From Sutcliffiella horikoshii (GTDB taxonomy: Bacteria > Bacillota > Bacilli > Bacillales > Bacillaceae_I), in the NCBI RefSeq assembly GCF_021991925.1, contig NZ_RXZI01000008.1, forward strand, positions 94,855 through 158,854: a stretch of DNA of 64,000 bases. The letters run 5' to 3'. A program made the translations under genes and the position numbers. Shown piece after piece: positions 40,993 through 50,809 of this stretch. Numbering within the stretch: position 1 is the stretch's first letter; each line of letters begins with the position of its first letter. The notes under the pieces are model-generated. The model searched no databases. It saw only the letters and a program-made list of their open reading frames with translations, and had not been told where the DNA came from.

Positions 40993-42567
40993 TTGATACA
41001 TACTATGTTGAATGAACTTTTGCATAAAAACCCTTTTGAAAATGATGATACAGTGGAAAAGATTCTTTCGCGTTTGGTGGAGGAGTTGCAGGTGATGCTC
41101 TCGGAAGATGCCATCGTGACAACGATGATATTTGATGAGGCTAAGCAAAGCTTAAGTCCAGGTCCTGGGTATGAGTCGTTTCCCGATATATATGTGGAAA
41201 AAGTAAAGAATCTTCCCTTGGGGGTCGGAGGATGTGGGATAGCAGCGAAGGAAAAACGTATAGTTGTCTGTGAAGATATACATAAAGACAAGGCATGGGT
41301 GCCATTCCTCGATCTTGCAAACAATGCTGGAGTACGCGCTGTATGGTCGATCCCCATCTATTATCGGGAGAAGATCTATGGAACTTTCGCCATCTACCAT
41401 CCTTATCCATATACCCCGACTGAAATGGATATCCGTCTTTCGATTTTGATGAGCAAGCATGCGGTGACGGCCTTCACCTTTTTGAGAAAGCAGGAACTTG
41501 AGAGCATGTATCAGCTTATTTCGGAACATGCCAAGGACATCATTGCCATGTCTTCTCCAGAGGGTGTGGTGCAATACGTAAATCCTGCTGTGACTGATAT
41601 TCTTGGGTATAGCCAAAGTGAGATAATTGGAAATGATTTTACCCAGTTCATCAGTCCGGAAGATATCGACACTATTAGAGGATACCATGGGGAAAACAAT
41701 TATCCCGAACCATCATTAAGTAAAGAATTTCGCGTGGTAGCAAAGGATGGGAGGCAGATTTGGCTTGAAACGGTGGCAAAGCCTGTACTCGATGAATATG
41801 GCCAATTAAACAAAATCATCAGTACCTCCAGGGATATTTCCGAGCGGAGGGAATCCGAAGAGGCACTTGTCAATTCAGAAAAATTGACGGCGGTAGGACA
41901 GTTGGCTGCAGGAGTAGCCCATGAAATACGGAATCCGCTCACTTCGTTAAAAGGGTTTCTGCAGCTAATCCAAATACAAGGCGGGGCAAACCCTGAGTAC
42001 TATGCGATTATGGCAAGTGAGCTCGAGCGGATTGAACTGATATCAAATGAAATGTTAGTGTTGGCAAAGCCGCAAGCTAAATTCATGAACAATGTGGACA
42101 TGGTTGAAGTGTTAAAGAACGTGGTGTTCCTCTTGGACTCCCAAGCATTGATCCTGAATATAGAAGTCAAGCTCGAAGTACATGAATCGCTGATGCTTGC
42201 TTGTGTGGAAAGCGAGATGAAACAAGTCTTCATCAACCTTTTGAAAAATGCTTTTGAAGCTATGCCACGTGGTGGAGTGGTCACCATTCGGCTGAGGGAG
42301 ACAGCTAAATCTGTATTTGTCGAATTCGAAGATCAAGGCGTCGGCATTTCTCCTGAGAAACTTCAGGAGCTCGGGAAGCCATTTTTCACGACAAAAGAAA
42401 AAGGAACGGGCTTGGGCCTGCTTGTTACAAATAAAATCATTAAAAATCACCATGGCAAACTCGAATATGAGAGTGAATTAAACAAAGGAACCACTGCCAG
42501 AATCACGCTAGATAAAAGAAACCAGGGAGCCGGGGACGTGACACATGCAGCGGTTATCGCCGAATAG
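40993..42567 (+). CDS. GAF-PAS sensor histidine kinase, sporulation-kinase type
   Basis: A cytosolic kinase of about 520 residues: GAF domain (about 15-165), PAS (about 175-285), HisKA with the phosphorylated His in GVAHEIRNPLTSLKGFLQL (about 305-325), and HATPase with INLLKNAFEAMPRGG, DQGVGIS and GTGLGLLV. The H-box sequence is that of Kin-type phosphorelay kinases feeding Spo0F. No response regulator is adjacent, as for KinA-KinE. The start is uncertain: TTG 40993, or ATG 41005 (MLNELLHKN). Confidence 0.85.
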   Translation: MIHTMLNELLHKNPFENDDTVEKILSRLVEELQVMLSEDAIVTTMIFDEAKQSLSPGPGYESFPDIYVEKVKNLPLGVGGCGIAAKEKRIVVCEDIHKDKAWVPFLDLANNAGVRAVWSIPIYYREKIYGTFAIYHPYPYTPTEMDIRLSILMSKHAVTAFTFLRKQELESMYQLISEHAKDIIAMSSPEGVVQYVNPAVTDILGYSQSEIIGNDFTQFISPEDIDTIRGYHGENNYPEPSLSKEFRVVAKDGRQIWLETVAKPVLDEYGQLNKIISTSRDISERRESEEALVNSEKLTAVGQLAAGVAHEIRNPLTSLKGFLQLIQIQGGANPEYYAIMASELERIELISNEMLVLAKPQAKFMNNVDMVEVLKNVVFLLDSQALILNIEVKLEVHESLMLACVESEMKQVFINLLKNAFEAMPRGGVVTIRLRETAKSVFVEFEDQGVGISPEKLQELGKPFFTTKEKGTGLGLLVTNKIIKNHHGKLEYESELNKGTTARITLDKRNQGAGDVTHAAVIAE

Positions 42568-42569
42568 AG

Positions 42570-42606
42570 GGAGAGTGCCACATACGCGGCATTCTCTCCT
42601 TTATTT
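42570..42606 (+). terminator. Terminator of the kinase gene
   Basis: GGAGAGTGCC/GGCATTCTCTCC followed by TTTATTTTT; it overlaps the end of the convergent thioesterase gene. Confidence 0.85.
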
Positions 42607-43113
42607 TTCTGTGTTAAATTCACTTGTCAGCTTGGAAGCCAACGCTTTACTTTCCCGTCTTCTATTGCGTCGAGCTTTTGCCCGATCTTCTCCAGTTTTG
42701 TTCAGGTACATCTCTTCTTCTGTTTCTGGAGTGATGGAAGGGACTTGTGCCGGCTTGCCTTGATCATCAAGGGCTACGAACGTTAAGAAAGCAGTTGCGG
42801 CAATGTTTTTCGTTCCTTTTGTAAGATCTTCAGCAGTTACTTTCACGAAGACTTCCATGGATGAATTTCCGGTCCATGTGACAAATGATTCAAAGATAAC
42901 GGCATCGGTTGGCCGGATGGGTGAGAGGAAGTCAACCGAGTCCATAGAGGCTGTCACACATTCGCAACGGCACAAACGGGCTGCCGAAATAGAGGCAAGC
43001 ATGTCCACATCTGATAGCAATTTCCCTCCAAAAAGGGTGTTATGGTTATTAATATCGTTCGGAAATACCCGGCTGGTTCGAATGACACGGGTATCTTTGC
43101 AGGTTTTGTTCAT
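42601..43113 (-). CDS. Hotdog-fold acyl-CoA thioesterase
   Basis: A 170-residue thioesterase of the YkhA/BACH group: VFPNDINNHNTLFGGKLLSD (about 17-36) carries the family Asn and Gly-Gly-Lys motif, and TASMDSVDFLSPI follows. It hydrolyses acyl-CoA to acid and CoA in the cytoplasm. AAGGAG precedes the ATG. The Arg-rich tail (KARRNRRRESKAL) is also seen in related Bacillus proteins. Confidence 0.88.
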   Translation of the reverse strand: MNKTCKDTRVIRTSRVFPNDINNHNTLFGGKLLSDVDMLASISAARLCRCECVTASMDSVDFLSPIRPTDAVIFESFVTWTGNSSMEVFVKVTAEDLTKGTKNIAATAFLTFVALDDQGKPAQVPSITPETEEEMYLNKTGEDRAKARRNRRRESKALASKLTSEFNTEK

Positions 43114-43276
43114 GGATATTCTCCTTATATGTTACGGTGTTTGGGGTTTATTTTAACATTATTTTCCTCAGATGCGAAATAGGAACTCTCTTTTGGAAAG
43201 TCTGATTTTATTTATATAGGTGGCATAAAGGGTATAATAAAAATAAGAACCAGACAGATGATAGGAAGGGGATTCG

Positions 43277-44725
43277 ATGAAGACTACGAACGAAATAGGT
43301 TGGAATTTCGATAATAGCTATGAATCATTGCCAGAATTATTTTTTTCGGAGATCAAGACAAATCCTGTGGAATCGGCGAAGTTAGTCGTCCTAAATGAAT
43401 CAGTGGCCAATGATCTCGGATTAAGTGCGGAAGCTTTGAAAGAAGGCTCTGGGGTAGAGGTGTTGGCTGGCAACAAGGTCCCTGATGGTGGTTCTGGTAT
43501 TGCTCAAGCTTATGCAGGACATCAGTTTGGTAATTTCACCATGCTTGGGGATGGGCGTGCTATATTGGTAGGCGAGCAAATGACCCCGAACGGTGAACGG
43601 GTTGATATTCAATTAAAAGGTTCAGGACGGACTCCATATTCCCGAGGTGGGGATGGGCGTGCTACTTTAGGGCCGATGCTGCGGGAATATATCATCAGTG
43701 AGGCGATGCATGGGTTGGGAATACCTACTACACGTAGCTTGGCAGTGGTCACAACCGGTGAACGGGTGTTGCGTGAACGTCTATTGCCTGGAGCGATCAT
43801 GACCCGCGTAGCATCCAGTCATCTCCGTTTTGGAACATTTCAGTTTGCTGCTCAGTGGGGTGATATGGAAAAACTGCATGCTTTGGCTGATTATGCAATG
43901 AAACGTCACTACCCTGAATTGGAAGCTGGCGATTATCTTGGCTTTTTCAGAAAGGTGCTGGAACGCCAAGCGGAGCTGATTGCTAAATGGGAGCTGGTAG
44001 GCTTTATCCATGGGGTGATGAACACAGATAACATGACGATCAGCGGGGAAACCATTGACTATGGCCCGTGTGCATTTATGGATGTGTACGACCCGGCTAC
44101 CGTATTTAGCTCCATTGATGTGCAAGGTCGTTATTCATATGAAAATCAGCCGAAAATCGGGGGCTGGAACTTGGCAAGGTTTGCGGAAGCTTTGTTGCCG
44201 TTGTTTGATCAGGATCAAAAACGTGCGGTCGAGTTGGCGCAAGAGGAGCTTTATACGTTTTCTGATTTGTATAAAGGACATTGGCTGGCAGGGATGCGTT
44301 CGAAGTTAGGATTGTTTGGTGAAGAAGATTCAGATGAGGAATTGGTGCAGGGATTACTTGATGTGATGAAGGAGAACAAAGCGGACTTTACGAATACGTT
44401 CCGTGAATTGACGTTGGGGGAACTTGGTGGAAAACCGGAGTTTCAAGAGTGGCATTCGTTGTGGCAGGAGCGATTGGGAAGACAGTCTGATGGGGCGGAA
44501 GCTGTTCGGGAACTGATGCAGAAAAGCAATCCTTCTATTATTGCACGGAACCACCGGGTGGAAGCAGCGTTGGAAGCGGCTGTGGAGCATGGGAATTATG
44601 GAGTGATGGAAAATTTGGTGAAGGTACTGCAAAATCCATTTGCTTATTCTGGTGAACAGGAAGATTATTGTGTGGCGCCTGGTGCGAGGGTTACGGCTGG
44701 GTATCGGACGTATTGTGGGACGTGA
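43277..44725 (+). CDS. selO: Protein adenylyltransferase SelO
   Basis: A 482-residue pseudokinase-fold enzyme that transfers AMP from ATP to protein hydroxyls. Family blocks are [17 protein letters not shown] (about 80-96), [26 protein letters not shown] (catalytic/metal Asn-Asp region, about 247-255), DYGPCAFMD and the C-terminal TYCGT with the redox Cys. The length is complete. AAGGGG precedes the ATG. It is probably involved in the oxidative stress response. Confidence 0.93.
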   Translation: MKTTNEIGWNFDNSYESLPELFFSEIKTNPVESAKLVVLNESVANDLGLSAEALKEGSGVEVLAGNKVPDGGSGIAQAYAGHQFGNFTMLGDGRAILVGEQMTPNGERVDIQLKGSGRTPYSRGGDGRATLGPMLREYIISEAMHGLGIPTTRSLAVVTTGERVLRERLLPGAIMTRVASSHLRFGTFQFAAQWGDMEKLHALADYAMKRHYPELEAGDYLGFFRKVLERQAELIAKWELVGFIHGVMNTDNMTISGETIDYGPCAFMDVYDPATVFSSIDVQGRYSYENQPKIGGWNLARFAEALLPLFDQDQKRAVELAQEELYTFSDLYKGHWLAGMRSKLGLFGEEDSDEELVQGLLDVMKENKADFTNTFRELTLGELGGKPEFQEWHSLWQERLGRQSDGAEAVRELMQKSNPSIIARNHRVEAALEAAVEHGNYGVMENLVKVLQNPFAYSGEQEDYCVAPGARVTAGYRTYCGT

Positions 44726-44888
44726 CCAAGGATTGGCATGAACTATGGGGGATTTGATACGGATTTTAAACAATGCAGGACTGAACTGTTATAAAAAGGA
44801 TATCTCAATGCCTAAAGCGCGGGATTGAATCCACCCAATTCCACCAAAGGTGATATAATAATCCTAAAATGATAACAGAGGTGATCCC

Positions 44889-45458
44889 ATGTCACTATCA
44901 AAAGAGTCATTTGTCCCCCTAGAAAAATATTATGAAATCCGCGAATCAAGTGACCATCTGTACGAATATATAGATGGTTCTGTCTTCATGTCCCCATCTC
45001 CGTCTACCAAACATCAAAGAGTATCAGGACGGATTTTGGTGAAATTCAGTAATTATCTCAACGAAAAATCTACAAACTGTGAAGTGTTTGCTGCTCCCTA
45101 TGATATTGAGTTGTCCAAAGAAGGCTTGGAAGGAACAAAAATTGTCATTCCAGACATGGCTATTATGTGTGATACAAGTGGATTTACTGAAACTAAATAT
45201 GTTGGTGTCCCTGATTTGATTGTTGAAATCCTTAGTCCCTCCAACCAATCACATGATCTTATAACAAAGCTAAATCTTTACATGAAATATGGTGTCAGGG
45301 AGTATTGGATCGTAAATCCAATGCTAAACTCTATTACAATCTACTCTCTTAATAAAGAAGATGTATACGAACAACACGCTATAAAGACCGACCAGGGTCC
45401 GATTACCTCAAGGATTTTTGAAGACTTTCATATCGAACTAGAGCATATTTTCCATTAA
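44889..45458 (+). CDS. Uma2 family PD-(D/E)XK nuclease-fold protein
   Basis: A 189-residue DUF820/Uma2 protein. The nuclease-fold core is VPDLIVEILSPSN (about 109-121) with KLNLYMKYGVREYWIVNP following; the Asp, Glu and Lys positions of the PD-(D/E)XK site are present. YIDGSVFMSPSPS lies near the N-terminus. The family is very common in cyanobacteria and scattered in Bacillota, with unknown function. GAGGTGATCCC precedes the ATG. Confidence 0.85.
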   Translation: MSLSKESFVPLEKYYEIRESSDHLYEYIDGSVFMSPSPSTKHQRVSGRILVKFSNYLNEKSTNCEVFAAPYDIELSKEGLEGTKIVIPDMAIMCDTSGFTETKYVGVPDLIVEILSPSNQSHDLITKLNLYMKYGVREYWIVNPMLNSITIYSLNKEDVYEQHAIKTDQGPITSRIFEDFHIELEHIFH

Positions 45459-45461
45459 AAA

Positions 45462-45490
45462 TGGTCAAGGGTGGTGAGCCCTTGACCATC
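45462..45490. terminator. Terminator shared by convergent genes
   Basis: ATGGTCAAGGG/CCCTTGACCAT with a 7-base loop; the minus-strand side has the T-run. Confidence 0.85.
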
Positions 45491-45517
45491 TTCGTTCCAA
45501 TCTAAGTAACCCCCATT

Positions 45518-47254
45518 TTACGTTAGCTGCTGCTCCGCAAATTCCCGATATAACTTATGCGAGCCAACCAACTCCTGATGAGTTCCCATTCCGGTGATCT
45601 CCCCTTTTTCAATGAAGATTATCTTATCCGCATTCACAATGGTAGACAATCGATGGGCAATCACAAAGGTGGTACGGCCTTCCATCAGCCTTGTCAACGC
45701 TTGCTGTACAATTCCTTCTGACTGACTGTCTAGACTTGCTGTCGCTTCGTCCATCATCAAAATCTTAGGATCGCGCAAAAAGGCCCTTGCAATCGCAATT
45801 CGCTGGCGCTGTCCGCCTGAGAGCATGACACCTCGTTCGCCCACCTCTGTATCGAGTCCTTTTGGAAACTCTTGAATGAACTGGTCGGCATAAGCCATCT
45901 TGGCCACTTCCCATAAGCGATCATCTGTCAAAACCTCTTTATTTTCCAATCCATATGTTAAGTTATCCCGGATGGTTCCAGCCATCATCGGGCTGTCTTG
46001 TGAGACATAACCGATCTGTTGGCGCCAGGATTTCATGGATAACGAACGGATTGGCAAAGCACCTACGAAGATTTCCCCGTCTGTGGGCTCATAAAAACGT
46101 TCAAGTAATCCGAAAAGAGTACTCTTCCCGCCACCGCTCGGTCCTGCAAAGGCCACCATCATGCCAGGTTCTACATCAAATGAGACATTGCGCAAGATAG
46201 GCTCGTCTTCGTTATAACCAAAAGATACACTTTTAACAAAAACAGGCTGATTGGTGATATCCACCTCTGCCCCCTCTTGTCCTGGCTCATCCTCTATTTC
46301 TAAAATGCCAATGATTCGTTCCGTCGCACCTTTCGCTTTTTGTAACTGGGTGAAGAACATCGTAAACGATGTAATCGGAAAAATGATTTGAAACAGGTAA
46401 AGTAGGAATGCCACAAGTGCTCCGGTTGACATCGTTCCTTCTGCGACTCGAATTCCACCATAACCGATGATCACAACGATGACAAGCATGACAACCATAT
46501 ACATAAGCGGTCCAATGATGGCAAAGATGCGTGCCTCTCTAAGCCCAAATGTCAAAAGCTTATGGATGCCGGACTGGCCCTTTGCTTCCTCTGCCATTTC
46601 TGCATTGGATGCTTTCATGAGGCGGATTTCACTTAATGTCTGCTGTACGCTTCCGGTAAAATTAGCTGTTTCATCTTGCATGCCACGCGAAATTTTCGCC
46701 ATTCTCGTACCAAGCGGTATCATGACTAAAGTCGTTACAGGAACAGAAATCAGCATAAGTAAGGTCATTTTCCAATCCATGATGAAGAGGATGGTGACTG
46801 CCCCGATAATGGTAATGATTCCAGTGATGAACTGGGGAAAGTGTTGAGAAATCAAGTCTTTCACAATCCCTGTGTCATTGACCACACGGCTGACAGATTC
46901 CCCGCTTGTTTTTTTATCAAAATAACTAACAGGCAGGCGGATCAATTTGAACCACATTCTCTCTCGAAGGCCGGCAACAATTCGTTGGCCGACATAGGCA
47001 AGGGAATAGGTGGATAGTCCGTCTATGACTGCTTGGACAATAAAAACGGCAGCAATTGCAATAATCAGACCGACACTGAGTGCTTCCATGGAAAATCCGT
47101 CGACCAGCTGCTGGGTCAGTAAGGGGATGGTCAATCCGACCAGTGTTGTGATAAGGCTGCCGACTAACCCGAGTGTTAGTGCGAGTTTCGGGATGTTGGT
47201 TGACAGGATGAGGGAGATGAACTTCTTTAAATTTGAATTTGGTGCTTGTTCCAT
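45518..47254 (-). CDS. bmrA: ABC multidrug exporter, BmrA-like
   Basis: A 578-residue half-transporter: six membrane helices (about 15-310) and an ATPase domain. Walker A is GPSGGGKST, the signature is LSGGQRQ, Walker B is ILMMDEATASLD, and the switch His is in VIAHRLST. The sequence follows BmrA (YvcC) of B. subtilis closely through the first helices (KFISLILSTNIPKLALTLGL). It works as a homodimer exporting drugs. GGAGAC precedes the ATG. Confidence 0.85.
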   Translation of the reverse strand: MEQAPNSNLKKFISLILSTNIPKLALTLGLVGSLITTLVGLTIPLLTQQLVDGFSMEALSVGLIIAIAAVFIVQAVIDGLSTYSLAYVGQRIVAGLRERMWFKLIRLPVSYFDKKTSGESVSRVVNDTGIVKDLISQHFPQFITGIITIIGAVTILFIMDWKMTLLMLISVPVTTLVMIPLGTRMAKISRGMQDETANFTGSVQQTLSEIRLMKASNAEMAEEAKGQSGIHKLLTFGLREARIFAIIGPLMYMVVMLVIVVIIGYGGIRVAEGTMSTGALVAFLLYLFQIIFPITSFTMFFTQLQKAKGATERIIGILEIEDEPGQEGAEVDITNQPVFVKSVSFGYNEDEPILRNVSFDVEPGMMVAFAGPSGGGKSTLFGLLERFYEPTDGEIFVGALPIRSLSMKSWRQQIGYVSQDSPMMAGTIRDNLTYGLENKEVLTDDRLWEVAKMAYADQFIQEFPKGLDTEVGERGVMLSGGQRQRIAIARAFLRDPKILMMDEATASLDSQSEGIVQQALTRLMEGRTTFVIAHRLSTIVNADKIIFIEKGEITGMGTHQELVGSHKLYREFAEQQLT

Positions 47255-47450
47255 TTACTGTAGGTCTCCTTTAAAAGGTGTATGTGATAATTGTACGTTT
47301 TTAAGACAAGTAAGTTCCTTTTTTATTGTGACAGATTGAGGAACAAGTTTCCAATTTTAAAGATGACAATCCATCAGGGGAAGAGAGGGAATAGTACTCC
47401 ATATGAATGAGAATTAGAAGAAACGAGGAAGAATCAAATGTTAGACAGAG

Positions 47451-47487
47451 AAAAGGGGGATCAATTCTAATGGCTGATCCCCCTTTT
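47451..47487. terminator. Terminator
   Basis: AAAAGGGGGATCA/TGATCCCCCTTTT, downstream of the AI-2E family gene on the minus strand. Confidence 0.85.
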
Positions 47488-47501
47488 AAATTAATGTTGT
47501 T

Positions 47502-48569
47502 CTACGCCCTCCGCAACCGATAAACCTCATACAGATTCTTCGTCACGACTTTCAACACAGAATACACCGGAACAGCCAACAGGATTCCGATAAATCCATA
47601 CAGCTTGCCTGCTGCAAGAAGAAGTAGAATGACTGTCAAAGGGTGAATGGACAGTTTGTTTCCAATAATCTGCGGCGACACGAGATTTCCTTCAATCTGT
47701 TGCACGATTGTAAGCAGTATCAATATTTTCACGACCATGATTGGATCTGTCATTAACCCTATTATCACTGCGGGTAGTATGCCTAGTGCAGGGCCAATTA
47801 TAGGAACGATGGCGGTAATCACGATGAATAGTGCCAACACTAAGGCATAATCCAAGCCGATGATGAGATAGCCTATGTACATTAGAAAACCGTTGACCAA
47901 TGCCACAAGCATTTGCCCTACAATGTAGGTCGATAAAGTCTTATCAATATCGATCAATAATCTTTTCCCTTCGTTATGGTGTTTGTTAGGCAACATTTTC
48001 AATATAAATGGCAAGAGTTTATGACCATCTTTTAGAAAATAGAACAGGATGAAAGGGACGACAACAAGGACGGTGACAAAGTTGGTGATGGAAGAAATGA
48101 TGGTGGATATGTTCTCACCAATGCGCTGGGATTGATCCTTTAAAAAAGCCAGCCCTCTCTGTTTAGCTTCCTCATAAGAGATGAGGCCAAAGTTATTGTC
48201 ATCAATCAGTTCCTTTGTCTGTTTTTCATTTTTTTCTAGAAAAGCTGGAAAGTCCTCCGCAAACTGTACGACCTGCTCCTCGATTTTCCCTCCAACGGAA
48301 AATCCGCCTACTATCGCGCCTCCGATAATAGCTGAAAATACAAGAATGATAGCCAAGGTCCTTGGCACATACTTAAACTTTGCCAAAAGATTCACCAAAG
48401 GCTTTAAGATATAAAATAGAAAGCCCGCAAATAGAATAGGGAAAAACAAGGTTGTGGTGAAACGGATTATTGGGTTAACGATAAACTGCACTTCGCTTAA
48501 TAGAAGAATGATTAATAATACTAGAATGATACCTGTTGCGTATTTAAAGAACGGGTGTTTAATCCACAT
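47502..48569 (-). CDS. AI-2E family transporter
   Basis: A 355-residue membrane protein with about eight helices of the AI-2E/PerM (UPF0118) family. Typical blocks are PLVNLLAKFKYVPRTLAI near TM2, LFYFLKDGHKL, and ITAIVPIIGPALGILPAVI, then EGNLVSPQIIGNKLSIHPLT. Family members carry out Na+/H+ antiport or export of small molecules; a role with autoinducer-2 is unproven for most. GGAGGGG precedes the ATG. Confidence 0.88.
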   Translation of the reverse strand: MWIKHPFFKYATGIILVLLIILLLSEVQFIVNPIIRFTTTLFFPILFAGFLFYILKPLVNLLAKFKYVPRTLAIILVFSAIIGGAIVGGFSVGGKIEEQVVQFAEDFPAFLEKNEKQTKELIDDNNFGLISYEEAKQRGLAFLKDQSQRIGENISTIISSITNFVTVLVVVPFILFYFLKDGHKLLPFILKMLPNKHHNEGKRLLIDIDKTLSTYIVGQMLVALVNGFLMYIGYLIIGLDYALVLALFIVITAIVPIIGPALGILPAVIIGLMTDPIMVVKILILLTIVQQIEGNLVSPQIIGNKLSIHPLTVILLLLAAGKLYGFIGILLAVPVYSVLKVVTKNLYEVYRLRRA

Positions 48570-48673
48570 GCTACCCCTCCAGATAAAGTAATAGTAGTTT
48601 ATTCCCTTTAATGGAGGGGGATGAAACGGTTAGTGGAATTACGCCTTTCTTAAGAAAAGAATACTTAGTACAG

Positions 48674-48697
48674 GGGACAGGAAACGTATCCTGTCCC
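48674..48697 (-). terminator. Hairpin with GGGACAGG arms
   Basis: GGGACAGGA/TCCTGTCCC with a 6-base loop, just after the ferritin-like gene. The arms equal the core of the dispersed CCTGTCCCC motif. Confidence 0.65.
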
Positions 48698-48704
48698 TTT
48701 GCGG

Positions 48705-49172
48705 TTACCTCGCAAGACCTCTTTCGAAAGCAGCCAAGTGATTGACCGAGGCATCTCGTAACCTGGTAAAAACGAGTCTCACATCATTTGGAATGTTTAA
48801 AGCGAGGAATTTATCATACATGCCAATATTCTCGATTTCGCCTTCCACTCCTGCTGCATAGGCATCCTGTATAGATGGCGGTGTGGTAACGAATTGAGGG
48901 GAGATGTCTTGCGGAATAGGGACTTGATATTGTTGGAATAAGGGTAACAGGGCACTGATGTGTCGTAGTTCGGCCTCTTGGATCCTTGCAAATGTACGGA
49001 TATAGCCGTATGTTCCAAGGATCCTGTTGTAGCGTGCCTGAGCAAGGTATTCGTCCTGTAACGCATAGGTAAGTATGTCAGGAAGAGTTAATGATGCCGC
49101 ATTCAGGGCACCTTTTGCCCCGTAGGTATCAGCAGTTTGGCGGTAAAAGTAAGGATGGTAGGGATAAAACAT
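48705..49172 (-). CDS. Ferritin-like protein (DUF2202-like)
   Basis: A 155-residue four-helix protein. Two pairs of metal-ligand motifs are seen: DEYLAQARYN (about 39-48) with EAELRH (about 66-71), and GVEGEIENIGMYDKF (about 108-122) with ASVNHLAAFER at the end. The N-terminus is Tyr/Pro/His-rich (MFYPYHPYFYRQ). AGGAGG precedes the ATG. A di-iron site is likely; the reaction is unknown. Confidence 0.8.
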   Translation of the reverse strand: MFYPYHPYFYRQTADTYGAKGALNAASLTLPDILTYALQDEYLAQARYNRILGTYGYIRTFARIQEAELRHISALLPLFQQYQVPIPQDISPQFVTTPPSIQDAYAAGVEGEIENIGMYDKFLALNIPNDVRLVFTRLRDASVNHLAAFERGLAR

Positions 49173-49272
49173 AGTGCAACCTCCTAGAAGTATTAATTAC
49201 ATAGTATATGCGCCTAAGAAAAAGTGGTGTAAACGCACCTATCAAAAAAATGGCTAGACTTTCCTCACTTCC

Positions 49273-49319
49273 ATACTGTATGATACATAGTATAAACCAT
49301 ACTGTACGACATATAGTAT
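49273..49319 (+). promoter_or_regulatory. Tandem PadR operators
   Basis: Two copies of ATACT-N11-AGTAT, at 49273-49293 and 49299-49319, 26 bp apart and near-identical inside (TGTATGATACAT and TGTACGACATAT styles). A candidate -10 TATGAT (49279-49284) lies within the first. This layout fits autorepression by the downstream PadR protein. Confidence 0.75.
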
Positions 49320-49336
49320 AAAAAAGAGGTGAGCAG

Positions 49337-49681
49337 ATGGGCGATGGGTTGTTGCAGACGTTAACGACGGAATTGAGGAGGGGGACCTTGACCCTGGCGG
49401 TGTTAAGTCAGTTGAGGACTCCTCAGTATGGATATTCGCTTGTCCAATTGCTTGAACATAGTGGAATCACTATCGAGCAAAGCACACTTTATCCGTTGCT
49501 CAGGCGTTTGGAAAAGCAGGAACTGGTCACGAGCAGCTGGGATAAAACGGAAAGCAGGCCACGGAGATATTATGTTTTAAGTGAATATGGAACAGAAATT
49601 CTTGAGAAGTTGAAAAAGGAATGGGAGAAAACAACTAAGGAACTGGCGATTCTATTAAGAGAGGAGAATGAGAAAGAATGA
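49337..49681 (+). CDS. PadR family transcriptional regulator
   Basis: A 114-residue PadR repressor: TELRRGTLTLAVLSQLRTPQ, YGYSLVQLLEH, TIEQSTLYPLLRRLEKQELV and SRPRRYYVLSEYG are the standard winged-helix blocks. AGAGGTGAG precedes the ATG. It overlaps the HAAS gene by 4 bases. Two operators upstream suggest strong autoregulation. Confidence 0.9.
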   Translation: MGDGLLQTLTTELRRGTLTLAVLSQLRTPQYGYSLVQLLEHSGITIEQSTLYPLLRRLEKQELVTSSWDKTESRPRRYYVLSEYGTEILEKLKKEWEKTTKELAILLREENEKE

Positions 49682-50667
49682 AACTAATTGAGCTATATGT
49701 TCAAGAGGTGACAAGAAGGCTGCCTGAACGCCAACGGGAAGATATTGGACTGGAACTGCGATCAACGATAGAGGATATGTTGCCTGATGATTATCAAGAG
49801 GAAGATATCAAAACGGTACTTTCTGAACTTGGGCATCCGGCTAAACTTGCTAGCGGATATCTAGATAAGCCGATGCATTTAATAGGGCCGCGTTACTTTG
49901 ATGTATATGTGAGTTTGTTGAGGTTGATCATTCCACTTGCGATGATCATTTCGTTTTGCGTGGTGACTTTTGTCGGCATATTCTCTTACAGTGGAGAAGG
50001 GGAAGTGATCCCGGTCCTATTGGGTATGATTGGGGATGGAGTCTGGAATAGCATAAGCGCTGGGATGCAGACATTTTTCTGGATAACGCTTACGTTTGCA
50101 ATTGTAGAAAGATACGATACATCCAATAAAACCAACCCGATTACATCAAACTGGAAAGAATGGACTCCAGAAGATCTGAAAGATGTTCCATATATTCCCA
50201 AAGAAAGAGCAATTACAAAGGTGGAATTGTTCGGCAGTATAATCTGGACGGTCATTTGGGTAGCCGGTTACTTCAATGCAAATAGACTGCTTGGAATCTA
50301 TGAAAAAGGAGAAGAGGGGCTGACACTTGTGACGCCACTTTTCAATCAGGCCCAATTGATTTCCTTCTGGCCACTTGTAATGTTGGTGATTCTATTGGAG
50401 CTAGGATTGGTAGCGTATAAATGGAAACTTGGGCAATGGACCATGAAACTTGTTATTGCCAATGTAGGTGTCCATGTGGTGTCACTTGCTGTATTCCTTC
50501 TCGTTTTCAGCAATTTAGCCGTGTTCAACCCAGCATTTTTTGACTATTTGCAAGAGCTGTTTGGCTTTACACACCAGCTCCATCATATTTTCTGGGTGGC
50601 GGTACTGATATTTCTCCTTTCTTCAATCTCAGATATTTATCAAGGTGTGAAAAAAGCGAAGAAGTGA
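49678..50667 (+). CDS. HAAS domain membrane protein
   Basis: A 329-residue protein: an N-terminal permease-prefix domain (1-65: RRLPERQREDIGLELRSTIE, then VLSELGHPAKLASGYLDKP) and six membrane helices (about 78-325). ATG overlaps the padR stop as ATGA. As with the other PadR/HAAS pair, the membrane part is probably the effector or sensor that works with the regulator. Confidence 0.85.
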   Translation: MKLIELYVQEVTRRLPERQREDIGLELRSTIEDMLPDDYQEEDIKTVLSELGHPAKLASGYLDKPMHLIGPRYFDVYVSLLRLIIPLAMIISFCVVTFVGIFSYSGEGEVIPVLLGMIGDGVWNSISAGMQTFFWITLTFAIVERYDTSNKTNPITSNWKEWTPEDLKDVPYIPKERAITKVELFGSIIWTVIWVAGYFNANRLLGIYEKGEEGLTLVTPLFNQAQLISFWPLVMLVILLELGLVAYKWKLGQWTMKLVIANVGVHVVSLAVFLLVFSNLAVFNPAFFDYLQELFGFTHQLHHIFWVAVLIFLLSSISDIYQGVKKAKK

Positions 50668-50697
50668 TACAATAGTCCTGGATGCTAAGAAATAAAG

Positions 50698-50739
50698 AAC
50701 AAGGGAAGGAGTTTTTTAAGTACTTCTTTCCCTGTTTTT
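50698..50739 (+). terminator. Terminator
   Basis: ACAAGGGAAG and CTTTCCCTGT arms, five T. Confidence 0.8.
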
Positions 50740-50809
50740 GTCGAATAAAGGAGGATTCCTCTTTTTTATCTAGAAGTAGAAAGTAAATACATGTAAAGGG
50801 GATAATGAA

